In this document: one piece after another, positions 1 through 8,010 of the stretch
Layout of the letters: every line of letters starts with the position of its first letter
Numbering within the stretch: the first letter of the stretch is position 1
From: an uncultured Blastocatellia bacterium
GTDB taxonomy: Bacteria; Acidobacteriota; Blastocatellia; Chloracidobacteriales; Chloracidobacteriaceae
Reading direction: 5' to 3'
Length of the DNA: 64,000 nt
NCBI GenBank assembly: GCA_937934745.1
Contig: CALGZC010000003.1
Span: 1-64,000 of the forward strand
Translations under genes and position numbers: made by a program
Notes under the pieces: generated by a model
What the model saw: the letters and a program-made list of their open reading frames with translations, nothing else
The model's database searches: none
What the model was told of the DNA's origin: nothing

Positions 1-2635
1 TCCCGTCCAGCACCGTCCCAGGCAGCGCCTCCGCCAACGCCGAGAAAATCCGATCCGCACGCCGCTGCGACGCCTCCAGCGCCGCCACCTTCTCGTCTAG
101 CGCCGCCTTCTTCCCCTCCACCTCCGCCTTCGCCGCCGCCAGCGCCGCCGTCCGCTCAGCCACCTTCGCTTCCAGCTCCTTGGCTCGCCGCTCCAGCGCC
201 CGCAGCCGCCACCGCGTCACCCCATACGCCAGCCCAACCGCGCACCCAACATACCCTGCCCACGCCCACCACCTCAGCCACCACGGCGCGGCGATGCGAA
301 ACCGCAGGCGCGCGGGCTGGCTTTCGCGCCCCCGCCCGTCACGCGCCCAGGCCGTAAAGACATATTCGCCGGGCCAGAGGTTGGTGAATGCCCGCCGCCG
401 CTCGGCAGTCCAGGCGGCAGGCTGCTCGTCAAAGCCTTCGAGCTGCGTTCGGTAACAGAGGCGCGAGGGCGCGGCGAAGACCGGCGCCGATAATTCAAAA
501 ACCAGATTGCGCGCTTGATAGGGAGCATTCAGCCCATCGGTCAGCGTCAGCGCGGTTGGCCCATCCGCTGTCGCCTGGAGAATTGGCGGCGGCGGCGGCG
601 GCGGCGGCGCGTCTAGCGCCGGATCGAAGACCGCGACGCCGTTGGGCGTCCCGCCCCAAATCCGTCCCAGATGATCGGTCATCGCCGCGCCGCCATTGAA
701 TTCGCCGCTCGGCAAGCCGTCTTCGGCGTCAAAGGTTTCAATCGCGAAATCGCCGCTCCCGCGATAGGTCAGTCGGGCGACGCCCTTATTAGTCAGGGCG
801 TACGCCCGGCGCTGGGCGTCAAAGCGGACTTGATAGACGGTGTCGTTTGGAAAGCCTGGCGTCGTCGCTTCAGACCAGACGCGAAACTTGAGGTCGTCCC
901 CTTGACCGGCGTCAAGCGCGATGACCAGCAGACCGCCGCCCTCCGTTCCGGCAAAAAGAAATTGCCGGCCGTCGGGAAACGTCATCGCCTGGAGGGTCAT
1001 GACGGTGTTGTTGGGTATGCTCGGACTCTGCCAGCCGCGCCACTGCCCGTTCGTCAGGCAGGCCAGCCCGGCGCCCTCCGTCCCGACCCACAGGCGCTTT
1101 TCCCCGTCGGGGCCGACGGTTTCGCAAACGCTGTGGAGCAGGTTGGTTGGCAACCCGTTGGCGACGTTGAAGACCGTCCACCGCCCATCCTCGAAGCGCA
1201 GCAGGCCCGCCCCGGCTGTCACCGCCCACAGGCCGCGCCGACCGCGCAGGCCATCTGATTCAAGAAAGGCGCGCGCGCTTGCGCGCTCCAGCCCGAGCAC
1301 ATCCCGAACCGGCGTCAATCGCCCGTCGCCCTGCTTGCGGAAAAGACCCGCCTGCGTGCCGATCCAGAGCGAGCGGCCGATGTCGGGATCGAAGGTTTCA
1401 TGCACGCTGAAGACTGTGTTGGTCGAGAGGCCATCCGCCGTCGTCAGTTGCCGCCAGCGCCCATCCGCATAGCCGATCAACCCTTTACCGCGCGTTCCGA
1501 ACCAGTAATTCGCCCCCCCGTCCGGGCGAGTCGCAGCGCACATGCCGTAGATGCTCGCGCCGGCCAGCAGCGGAACGTTGTCGAGCGTCGCCCAGCCCGT
1601 GAAAGCGATTTGCAGCAAGCCGCCGTCCGTTCCGACCCACAGCCCGATGTGCCGCCCTTCAGCGGCGGCCGGGAGCGGCAACAAGCTCCAGACGCTGACG
1701 TTGGGCAAGCCGTATGCGGCATCGAACGCCGTGATCGCATCGGAAGCCGGCGCCCCATCCGGCGCGGCGTAAAACAGCCCGTCGCCGTCGGTGCCGATCC
1801 ACAGCCGGCGCTCGCCGTTGGGCAGGATGGTTTCGGCAAGCGTCGTCACGCGGCTTCGGGCGGGCAGCGGGCGGCGCGTCCAAGCGTGGTCGCGCCGGCG
1901 CCAGAGCTGTCCATCGCTCCCGCCGACCCAGAGCGTCCCGGTCGCATCCACGAAACTGGCGAAGATGCTTCCAGCCGCGACTTCCGGCACAGACAACCAG
2001 GCTTGCCCGGCATACCGGAGCAGGCCGTCGGGCGTCCCGAGCCACACCGCGCCATCGGGCGTTTCAACCAGGCAAAGCGCGCGCGCGGCGGGCGGATTGC
2101 CCGGCAGCGGCGCGATGCGGCGCGTCGCCGGCTGCCAGCCGACCAGCCCGCGCTCCGTGCCAATCCAGAGCGCGCTGTCGGGACGCTCCAACAGGCAGTT
2201 GATCCGACCGGCGGGCAGTCCGTCCGCTTCGTCGTAGCTTTCCCAGGCGCCGTCCGGAAGCCGGCAGGCCAGCCCGCCATCCTGCCGCCCGAACCACACG
2301 CGCCCATCACGCGCAGCGAGGCATACGCGCAGGAAGTTTGACCGGCTGCGGTTGGGAACGGCGAAAGCTTTCCAGGCGCGCCCGTCAAAGCGCGCCGCGC
2401 CATCCTGTGTCGCCACCCAGAGGTAGCCGCTCGCGTCGGTCGCCAGGCTCATGGCGGAGACCTGCGGCAATCCGTCCCGGCCGGTGAACAGGCGCGTGAA
2501 CGGTCGCGGCGGAGGTTCACCGGCGGCGCGCCCGTCGCCGGATGGCAGGGCGTCGCCCGCGCTGACCGGCGACAGCCATAGCGCGACCAGCGCCGGAGAT
2601 AGGACAAGTAGCCAAAGCCAACGCAATAATGGCAT
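1..2635 (-). CDS. Two-component-regulator-type beta-propeller sensor with Y_Y_Y domain, one membrane segment and coiled coil (3' end outside window)
   Basis: One uninterrupted minus-strand frame runs from the ATG at 2635 off the left edge (878 codons seen). After a signal-like hydrophobic N terminus (MPLLRWLWLLVLSPALVALW) come many propeller blades with the typical motifs LWIGTERGLVGW, VWLGTPDGLLRY, LWVGTDGGLLQI and LWIGTQAGLF. A proline run (about 617-690 on the map) leads into a Y_Y_Y-like immunoglobulin fold (motif LEGFDEQPAAW and NLWPGEYVF), then a Trp-rich membrane segment (WWLRWWAWAGYVG) and a charged coiled coil with LEAKVAERTAAL. The last codons read ALPGTVLDG. In this family the propeller senses an extracytoplasmic signal and the coiled coil relays it to a cytoplasmic output domain, often a histidine kinase. 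The PGTVLDG ending resembles the start of acidobacterial Ser/Thr kinases (PGTVLDGKY), so a kinase output is my inference. The gene diverges from the dehydrogenase at 2704. Confidence 0.85.
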   Translation of the reverse strand, partial: MPLLRWLWLLVLSPALVALWLSPVSAGDALPSGDGRAAGEPPPRPFTRLFTGRDGLPQVSAMSLATDASGYLWVATQDGAARFDGRAWKAFAVPNRSRSNFLRVCLAARDGRVWFGRQDGGLACRLPDGAWESYDEADGLPAGRINCLLERPDSALWIGTERGLVGWQPATRRIAPLPGNPPAARALCLVETPDGAVWLGTPDGLLRYAGQAWLSVPEVAAGSIFASFVDATGTLWVGGSDGQLWRRRDHAWTRRPLPARSRVTTLAETILPNGERRLWIGTDGDGLFYAAPDGAPASDAITAFDAAYGLPNVSVWSLLPLPAAAEGRHIGLWVGTDGGLLQIAFTGWATLDNVPLLAGASIYGMCAATRPDGGANYWFGTRGKGLIGYADGRWRQLTTADGLSTNTVFSVHETFDPDIGRSLWIGTQAGLFRKQGDGRLTPVRDVLGLERASARAFLESDGLRGRRGLWAVTAGAGLLRFEDGRWTVFNVANGLPTNLLHSVCETVGPDGEKRLWVGTEGAGLACLTNGQWRGWQSPSIPNNTVMTLQAMTFPDGRQFLFAGTEGGGLLVIALDAGQGDDLKFRVWSEATTPGFPNDTVYQVRFDAQRRAYALTNKGVARLTYRGSGDFAIETFDAEDGLPSGEFNGGAAMTDHLGRIWGGTPNGVAVFDPALDAPPPPPPPPILQATADGPTALTLTDGLNAPYQARNLVFELSAPVFAAPSRLCYRTQLEGFDEQPAAWTAERRRAFTNLWPGEYVFTAWARDGRGRESQPARLRFRIAAPWWLRWWAWAGYVGCAVGLAYGVTRWRLRALERRAKELEAKVAERTAALAAAKAEVEGKKAALDEKVAALEASQRRADRIFSALAEALPGTVLDG

Positions 2636-2703
2636 GGTTATGCGGTTGGGCGACCAGCAGTGCGCCCGCTCATCATCTAGCGAAAGGCTCATCTCCAATC
2701 CGT

Positions 2704-3735
2704 ATGCCTCTGCGGCAAGCCATCCTTGTCGAAGCCTTTGGCGGGCCTGACGCGCTCCGCCTGGTGACAGAAGCGACGCCCGACCTCGGACCGGGTATGC
2801 TCCGCGTCGCGGTGGCGGCCATCGGCGTCAATCGCGCCGACATCCTGCTGCGCGCCGGAGCCTACCATGGCGCGCGTCCGCCGGCGCGTCCCGGACTCGA
2901 AGCGGCCGGCGTTGTGGTTGAATCACAGTCGGCGACCTTTCCCGTCGGCAGTCGCGTGGTGATTTTCGGCCACCGCGCTGGACTCTACGTGACCGAAGCG
3001 GTGGTTGGCGAGTCCGAAGTGGCTGCCGTCCCTGAATCGCTCCCAATAGAGACGGCTGCTGCGCTGCCGATCAACTGGCTGACGGCGTGGTATTGCCTGC
3101 GCCGCCTCATTGAGTTGCAGCCCGATGACACGCTGCTCGTGCCGGCGGCGGCGAGCGGCGTCAGCACGGCGGCCGTCCAGATTGCGCGGCGTATCGGCGC
3201 GAAGGTCATTGCGGCGGCCAGCACGGCGGAAAAGTTAGCCTTCGCCGCGCAGCTTGGCGCGAGCGTGACAGTCAACTACGCTGAGATCAACCTGGCGGAG
3301 GCCATCCGCGACATCACCGACGGACAGGGCGTGACGGCGTTTCTCGATACCGTCGGCGGCCAGACCTTTGCCGACGGTCTCAAGGCGCTAGCCCCATTCG
3401 GGCGCGTGGCGGCGCTGGCCAATGTGACGCTTGAGCCATCGCTCATCAACACCCGGGACTTCTACCCGAAAAACGCGCGGATTTACGGCTTCCAGTTGGG
3501 CAACTTGATGGCGGCCGGGCGCTACCCGGAGGCGCGCGCTGACCTTGAAGCGATTCTGGCGCGCGTGGCAGAGGGGACATTCACCGTCCCCATCGCGCAA
3601 GCCTTTCCGCTGGAAGACGCGGCGGCGGCGCACCGGCGGCTTGAAGGCCGGAATGTCCTCGGCAAGCTCTTACTCCTGACATCTTCCCCGGCCCTAAAAG
3701 CCCGCGATGCCGACGGCGCTCAGACGCAGCCTTGA
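2704..3735 (+). CDS. Zinc-independent MDR-family NADPH:quinone oxidoreductase-like protein
   Basis: The 343-residue product is a medium-chain dehydrogenase/reductase of the quinone oxidoreductase branch. The N-terminal GroES-like half has ILVEAFGGPDALRL and VNRADILLRAGAY, which in this family replaces the zinc-binding Cys residues of true alcohol dehydrogenases. The nucleotide-binding half has AAASGVSTAAVQIARRIGAKV and a later DTVGGQTF, as in QorA-type enzymes that reduce quinones or enones with NADPH. I placed the start at ATG 2704 because family homology begins there; the frame is open upstream to 2629 but without homology. It stands alone between a divergent sensor gene and a convergent protease gene. 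The substrate cannot be deduced. Confidence 0.88.
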   Translation: MPLRQAILVEAFGGPDALRLVTEATPDLGPGMLRVAVAAIGVNRADILLRAGAYHGARPPARPGLEAAGVVVESQSATFPVGSRVVIFGHRAGLYVTEAVVGESEVAAVPESLPIETAAALPINWLTAWYCLRRLIELQPDDTLLVPAAASGVSTAAVQIARRIGAKVIAAASTAEKLAFAAQLGASVTVNYAEINLAEAIRDITDGQGVTAFLDTVGGQTFADGLKALAPFGRVAALANVTLEPSLINTRDFYPKNARIYGFQLGNLMAAGRYPEARADLEAILARVAEGTFTVPIAQAFPLEDAAAAHRRLEGRNVLGKLLLLTSSPALKARDADGAQTQP

Positions 3736-3884
3736 GCTGCACCGAACTGACCACCGGACTGACTTCCCACCGGACTTACCTCCGGCCCTCTTTCGGCACC
3801 TACCCCCGGTTGCCTTGCGATCTATCCATCGGATCAGGCCCTGTCGCCTGCACTGCCGACCCTGCCAGGCCGCGTCGCTCCTGC

Positions 3885-4946
3885 TCAACGAATGTGAAAC
3901 ACACTTTGAACGACTTCCCCGTTGACCAGTTCGGCTTTCCGCCAGGAACTGTTGTCGTTGAGCCGAATCCACCGCCGTTCGTTGAGCATGTAGTGCCAGT
4001 CGGTGTCGTTTTGATAAAAGATTTGACTCGTCCGGCATTCGAGAATGTTGAGGATGCCGTTGTCGTGATAGTTCTGCTCATCAAAGTCGGTGATGGCCTT
4101 CTGGCCCATTTCGGAGTACATCTCATTGAGTTCGATGAGAAGATCGTTCAGTTCAAGATCGAGTTCACGGACGTTGAGACCGATGCGCTTCGCCTCGCGC
4201 AGCGTGATCGGATAGACGTGCGACGGGTACTCTGCATTGAGCGTATGGCTGATAGCTTTGGCTTTTTCCAAGTCGGTCATATGGTATGACAGAATCTCCG
4301 TACACAACCGCATTGACAGTGAACTGGCCCGATCGACCGCTCCGATGACCAGCGGATGAATGTACCTGAAAATGTTCTCATAGGGGTTTATGGTTTCACC
4401 GCGCGACTCCTGCCGCCACAGGGTGAGGATGCGGTTGAGTTCGTCGGGGCTGACGCGCACGCGCAGGTTGTCTTTGTCAATCGGCGACAGGTCATGGGTC
4501 AGCGCCGTATCCACGGCCGACAGGTGGGCGAGCGGTCCCATCAAAATTTCATCTGCCCCGAGGGCAATCATCGTTGCCGCCGACAAGCAGGCTAACGGAA
4601 CGGCAACTGTGACGTGGGCGGCAAAATGACGGAGCAGGTGCACAATCCGCAGCGACGCTGTACCGTCACCGCCGTCCGATTTGATGAACAATGTGACGCG
4701 ATCCTGCTTACCAATCCCCCGCAGCAACTCATAGAACCCGACAACGTCGTTTTGGCAAACCGATCCACCAGGCGAGTTCCAATACACTAAAAACGTCTCG
4801 CCGATCTGCGCCTCGATCCGCTTGACAATCGCCTGGGTTTGCGCCAACAGAATCGGGGGACGCACCAGCTCCGGTACACGGGTGGCCTTGCTCCCCGACT
4901 TTGCCGGTGTCTCCTGTTTTTCAAGCGCTCCATTCGTGTTGGCCAT
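3885..4946 (-). CDS. ClpP-like serine protease of the SDH/SdhA (serine dehydrogenase proteinase) family
   Basis: The 353-residue protein has the ClpP/crotonase-fold layout of the SDH_sah family: a strand ending in NSPGGSV (about 58-63), then FIKSDGGDGTASLRIVHLLR (88-107), then ACLSAATMIALGADEILMG (119-137), where Ser122 is the likely nucleophile by analogy with the SAGTMIA motif of the family. PLAHLSAVDT follows, as expected for the segment that supplies the other catalytic residues. Family members are ATP-independent proteases or peptidases; some are membrane-linked, but no membrane segment is visible here. The start is ATG 4946, which has AAAGGGA about 10 bases upstream; the frame continues further upstream but would run into the next gene. 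It follows the SRPBCC gene at 5033 on the same strand, 86 bases away, so the two are probably cotranscribed. Confidence 0.82.
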   Translation of the reverse strand: MANTNGALEKQETPAKSGSKATRVPELVRPPILLAQTQAIVKRIEAQIGETFLVYWNSPGGSVCQNDVVGFYELLRGIGKQDRVTLFIKSDGGDGTASLRIVHLLRHFAAHVTVAVPLACLSAATMIALGADEILMGPLAHLSAVDTALTHDLSPIDKDNLRVRVSPDELNRILTLWRQESRGETINPYENIFRYIHPLVIGAVDRASSLSMRLCTEILSYHMTDLEKAKAISHTLNAEYPSHVYPITLREAKRIGLNVRELDLELNDLLIELNEMYSEMGQKAITDFDEQNYHDNGILNILECRTSQIFYQNDTDWHYMLNERRWIRLNDNSSWRKAELVNGEVVQSVFHIR

Positions 4947-5032
4947 ACGGCAAATTCCCTTTGCCTGTTTTGTAGCCTGCCGGACGCAACACCGCGCCGC
5001 GCGTCTCGGTATCGGCTTATTACGCTCAGGCC

Positions 5033-5509
5033 CTAAGGGTTGGCTTCCGGCAGCCATTGTTCTTCAACTGCCCGCTTGAGCAAGGGCATTTTATGCCGCA
5101 TATCACGCTCGGCAATTGTCCGCCCAACAGCTTTCCATCCGACCAGCGTGAGGAAGTCCGGCTCGTGAAAGACCATTTGATTATAGACTTCCGTTTGCTT
5201 GCCGCGTGGCGTCAGGGTCCAGATGTCTTCACCTGACATTGCACCCATAAAGCGACTGACCAACTGCGTTGCCCCCTGATAGATAATCTCATATTCGACC
5301 GGACTAAGCCCGTGGGCGACAAACTCCACACGCAGCTTGGTGCCGACGCCGGACTTCCTACGACCAATGCGCGTCACCCGTGCTTCCGTTGGCGACCACA
5401 ACGGCAGCAAGTGTGGCTCGACAAGGTACGGGAAAATTGCCGCCGGCATCGCTCGAATCACCACCCGACCTTCCAAAACATCAACAACATTCATTGACAA
5501 CGTTTGCAC
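5033..5509 (-). CDS. SRPBCC/START-like domain protein
   Basis: The 158-residue protein resembles polyketide-cyclase/START-like (SRPBCC) proteins: an N-terminal strand (VVDVLEGRVVIRA), a helix with VEPHLLPLWSPTEARV, successive beta strands (GVGTKLRVEFVAHG, YEIIYQG, DIWTLTPRGKQTEVYNQMV) and a long amphipathic C-terminal helix (RDMRHKMPLLKRAVEEQWL). The fold binds a hydrophobic ligand in other proteins; nothing here identifies the ligand. The start may be ATG 5509 or ATG 5494 (MNVVDVL), as neither has a clear ribosome binding site. It precedes the SDH-type protease on the same strand and probably shares its transcript. Confidence 0.7.
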   Translation of the reverse strand: MQTLSMNVVDVLEGRVVIRAMPAAIFPYLVEPHLLPLWSPTEARVTRIGRRKSGVGTKLRVEFVAHGLSPVEYEIIYQGATQLVSRFMGAMSGEDIWTLTPRGKQTEVYNQMVFHEPDFLTLVGWKAVGRTIAERDMRHKMPLLKRAVEEQWLPEANP

Positions 5510-5636
5510 GCAGTGCGCACTACGGAATCACAACCCAGCACGGCTATCTTGGCACGACTCGGCAGAATGCTAAAACCGCACAGACCACTTACCTGAAAAG
5601 TAACTTGGCAGTACCGGACTGCAAAACCGGACCAAT

Positions 5637-5671
5637 AAAAAAAGTGCCCTGCAAGGCTTCCTGCAAGGCAC
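5637..5671 (-). terminator. Rho-independent terminator after the cold-shock gene
   Basis: An imperfect hairpin with outer arms GTGCC (5644-5648) and GGCAC (5667-5671) and inner TGCA/TGCA pairing is followed, on the minus strand, by seven T residues (A run at 5637-5643). It lies 34 bases past the stop of the cold-shock gene. Confidence 0.7.
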
Positions 5672-5704
5672 GCGAAACTGGAAAGGACGCGGAAGACTTG
5701 TGGG

Positions 5705-5914
5705 CTAGGTCGTCTTAACGACGTTTTCCGCCTGTGGCCCCTTTGGGCCGTTGACAATTTCGTATTCCACGATTTGCCCCTCACTGAGCGACTTGTAACC
5801 ATCCTCTTTGATGGCCGAATAGTGGACGAAAACGTCATGACCACCTGGATTCTCAATAAATCCATAGCCTTTGCTGTTGTTAAACCATTTGACCTTGCCC
5901 GTCGTACGCGACAT
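5705..5914 (-). CDS. Cold-shock domain protein (CspA family)
   Basis: The 69-residue protein is a complete single cold-shock domain, the usual length for CspA. It has both RNA-binding motifs, KGYGFIE (RNP1) and DVFVHYSAI (RNP2), preceded by GKVKWFNNS. Such proteins bind single-stranded RNA and DNA and act as RNA chaperones in the cytoplasm. The gene is monocistronic: a hairpin terminator follows and a promoter-like sequence lies at 6068-6096, which would give a leader of about 145 bases. A long untranslated leader is a typical feature of cold-regulated csp mRNAs, but cold control is inferred, not seen. Confidence 0.95.
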   Translation of the reverse strand: MSRTTGKVKWFNNSKGYGFIENPGGHDVFVHYSAIKEDGYKSLSEGQIVEYEIVNGPKGPQAENVVKTT

Positions 5915-6067
5915 GGGGACTCCCTCCCGAAAACATACAGTTGGCGATACGCGGTTGAATAAACCGCACGTACCTCACGCCTCTCCACCGGTGCACTCGG
6001 CCAGCCCACAGGAGTGACGGCAGTTGGACAAAGTCAGCGGCGGGCAGGTTGTGCGTGAAGTAGCGCG

Positions 6068-6096
6068 AAAGTAACGTGTGAAAACACACACGTCAA
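6068..6096 (-). promoter_or_regulatory. Putative sigma-70-type promoter of the cold-shock gene, with palindromic spacer
   Basis: On the minus strand TTGACG (6096-6091) and TACTTT (6073-6068) are separated by exactly 17 bases. The spacer contains the inverted repeat ACGTGTG/CACACGT (6074-6093), which could be an operator. The stretch 5915-6067 between it and the csp start holds no gene that I can see and would be the mRNA leader. Confidence 0.4.
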
Positions 6097-6121
6097 TCAA
6101 TTTATATCAACGAGACAAAAC

Positions 6122-6158
6122 AAAAAACCGTCCGCCGTGACTCACCAGCGGCGGACGG
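6122..6158 (-). terminator. Rho-independent terminator after atpE
   Basis: A perfect 10-bp stem (CCGTCCGCCG 6128-6137 with CGGCGGACGG 6149-6158, 11-base loop) is followed on the minus strand by six T residues. It lies 25 bases after the atpE stop and closes the atp transcript. Confidence 0.88.
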
Positions 6159-6183
6159 CAGGACCGGCTTTGTTGTTCGAGGG

Positions 6184-6492
6184 CTAGAACCCAAGAAAAG
6201 CAGCGAGGAAGGTAAAGAGCACCAGGGTTTCAATCAGCACCATGCCGATGAGCATGGTGGTGAAGATACGTTGGCCGGCACCGGGATTGCGGGCCGTTCC
6301 TTCACAGGCGGCGGCAATCGCATTGCCGTCACCTAGTCCGCAGCCGACGGCGGCAATCCCAACGGCCAGTGCGCCGAGGGCAATCTTATACGTACCGCCG
6401 CCGCCGGACTCATCCGCCGCCAGCGCCGGCAACGACATCGCCATCAACAACGATGCCGTAGCCACAGTTCGCAGAAAAAGCTTCTTAGGCAT
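6184..6492 (-). CDS. atpE: F-type ATP synthase subunit c
   Basis: The 102-residue product is the proteolipid of the Fo rotor ring. Residues 1-26 form a signal-like hydrophobic leader ending in ALA, which makes it longer than the usual 75-85-residue c subunit; such leaders occur in several bacterial phyla. The mature part has the Gly-rich helix 1 (AVGCGLGDGNAI), the polar loop ARNP and helix 2 with the ion-binding Glu88 (GMVLIETLVLF). Whether the ion is H+ or Na+ is not decided; the classic Na+ pattern is not obvious. Start ATG 6492 has GGAGAG 7 bases upstream. It lies 253 bases after atpB, a wide gap for an operon, so an extra promoter or processing site is possible. Confidence 0.96.
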   Translation of the reverse strand: MPKKLFLRTVATASLLMAMSLPALAADESGGGGTYKIALGALAVGIAAVGCGLGDGNAIAAACEGTARNPGAGQRIFTTMLIGMVLIETLVLFTFLAAFLGF

Positions 6493-6745
6493 AGTGTCTC
6501 TCCAAAGGGTTAGGGATCGTCGGAAATGACGCCTCGCCCGCCTGCGCCTACGTTGATAAGTGCCATGTGGCCCGGGATTACAGCCTGCTACGTTGGGACG
6601 CGCAGCGTTCCAGCGACACACACCAAGACTGAGAGCGTAGTGCGAAGTCGGCGTTGGGCGCCGGTGAAAAAACTCCGGGAAAAACTCTACCTCAGGCAAC
6701 CTAGGCCTACGGTGTAGCTTGGCAGATGCGCTGCCCGGCAAACCG

Positions 6746-7534
6746 TCAAGCATGGGCCTGCTCGTCATCGTGGCCGTGGTCGTCATGCGGCACAGTTTCA
6801 CTGAGATAGATAATGGCCAACTGAACGAAAATAAACGTCTGTACGACAGCGACAAAAGTTCCCAACAACATGGGGAACACGGGAACAAGAATGTTGTAGA
6901 TGGTGCCAAAGGCAATGCCGAGTTGTTCATCAACAAACATGTTGATCATAAGACGCAGTGCTAACGTCGCCGGGCGAATGGCATTGCTGAACATTTCAAA
7001 GATAAAAATGATGCCGCCCATGATCGCCATCAGGCCTGCCGTCAGCCCACCTGTGAAATGCTTCAGGTAGCCGAGGCCCTGCTGCGCAAACCCCATAAAC
7101 ATGTAGTAGATAAACGTCATCAGCCCCAGCGCCAACGTTACGTTGAAGTTGGCCGTCGGCGACTCAAACAAAGGGAACAGGCCCATCAGATTCGAGGTGA
7201 GAATAAGCGCCGCAAGGGGGAGTAAATAGCTCAAATACTTGAAGCCGTATTTCCCGATGGCCTGCTCAACCATGTCGCGCACTTGCAGGACAATGATTTC
7301 GACCACCTGCTGTCCAAGACTGGGCTGATCCACTGAAGGCTTGCCAACCAACAGTTTGAAGCCGAAAACGCAAATTACGGCCGCAATGAGAAGCATGATC
7401 ACGTGACCCGGCAATTCCCGGTCTGAAAGTCCTGTCAAGTGGTGGATTTGCTCGACTAACCACGGATGTGGGTGTGCGGCCCCCTCATCGGCCACGGCCA
7501 GAAACAAAGGCAATGCTGTCGTGAAGACTGTCAT
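6746..7534 (-). CDS. atpB: F-type ATP synthase subunit a
   Basis: The 262-residue membrane protein forms the ion half-channels of Fo. It has about five to six hydrophobic helices, the segment LILTSNLMGLFP characteristic of subunit a, and the essential stator arginine at Arg194 within RPATLALRLMINM. The C terminus is His/Asp rich (HDDHGHDDEQAHA), an odd but harmless tail that could bind metal. It sits between atpI (23 bases upstream) and atpE. The genes for b, delta, alpha, gamma, beta and epsilon are not in the window, so the operon is split in this genome. Confidence 0.96.
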   Translation of the reverse strand: MTVFTTALPLFLAVADEGAAHPHPWLVEQIHHLTGLSDRELPGHVIMLLIAAVICVFGFKLLVGKPSVDQPSLGQQVVEIIVLQVRDMVEQAIGKYGFKYLSYLLPLAALILTSNLMGLFPLFESPTANFNVTLALGLMTFIYYMFMGFAQQGLGYLKHFTGGLTAGLMAIMGGIIFIFEMFSNAIRPATLALRLMINMFVDEQLGIAFGTIYNILVPVFPMLLGTFVAVVQTFIFVQLAIIYLSETVPHDDHGHDDEQAHA

Positions 7535-7557
7535 GTGTGGTCGCTCGCATCCCGGAA

Positions 7558-8007
7558 TTAGGCAGCCGGCTCACAGCGTTCCCCGTGCCATACCTGCACA
7601 AAGGCTTCCGCCACAACGGCCAGCGGTAGCGCGAAAAGGCCGCATACTACGGCAACCGCCATATCGGACGCAACCTGCACGACGAACCAGATCAGGGCGC
7701 CGATGACGACCCAGCGGAGAAAAAACTTCGCCATCTGAAGATGCGAGGGGCGACCGGTACCACCGGCCGTTGTCGCCGTGATCATGGCGTACAGGCTCTG
7801 ACGCATCCAGAGAAAATTGAGGTAAGACAGGCCGCCCCCGAGGGCCACACCACCACCAACACTCCACCCACAGACGGCTGTGCCAACCAACGCGGCCCCG
7901 ACCGTCACAACGCAGGTCACACGCCGAACTCGGCGTTCGATCATCGGCGGACTGACCACCGATTGTTCATCCGAAAACTCGGCCTTGGGCGGCGGTGCAG
8001 ACAACAT
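7558..8007 (-). CDS. atpI: AtpI-like ATP synthase accessory membrane protein
   Basis: The 149-residue protein has four predicted membrane segments (about 30-50, 52-70, 90-112, 115-135) in the pattern of AtpI/ATP synthase I, which helps assemble the c-ring or moves Mg2+. Sequence identity in this family is low, and the assignment leans on its place directly before atpB. Its start is 3 bases from the stop of the upstream response-regulator gene, so all of dnaE-N, the regulator and the Fo genes could be read through from one transcript. Confidence 0.72.
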   Translation of the reverse strand: MLSAPPPKAEFSDEQSVVSPPMIERRVRRVTCVVTVGAALVGTAVCGWSVGGGVALGGGLSYLNFLWMRQSLYAMITATTAGGTGRPSHLQMAKFFLRWVVIGALIWFVVQVASDMAVAVVCGLFALPLAVVAEAFVQVWHGERCEPAA

Positions 8008-8010
8008 CTG

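Noticed and set aside
1400-2341. 313-codon plus-strand frame
   Set aside because: It is the antisense shadow of the propeller sensor, whose minus frame shows clear blade motifs.
5538-5575. Sigma-54 promoter at TTGGCACGACTCGGCAG
   Set aside because: The -24 part fits but the -12 part lacks GC at the required spacing, and no gene starts suitably downstream.
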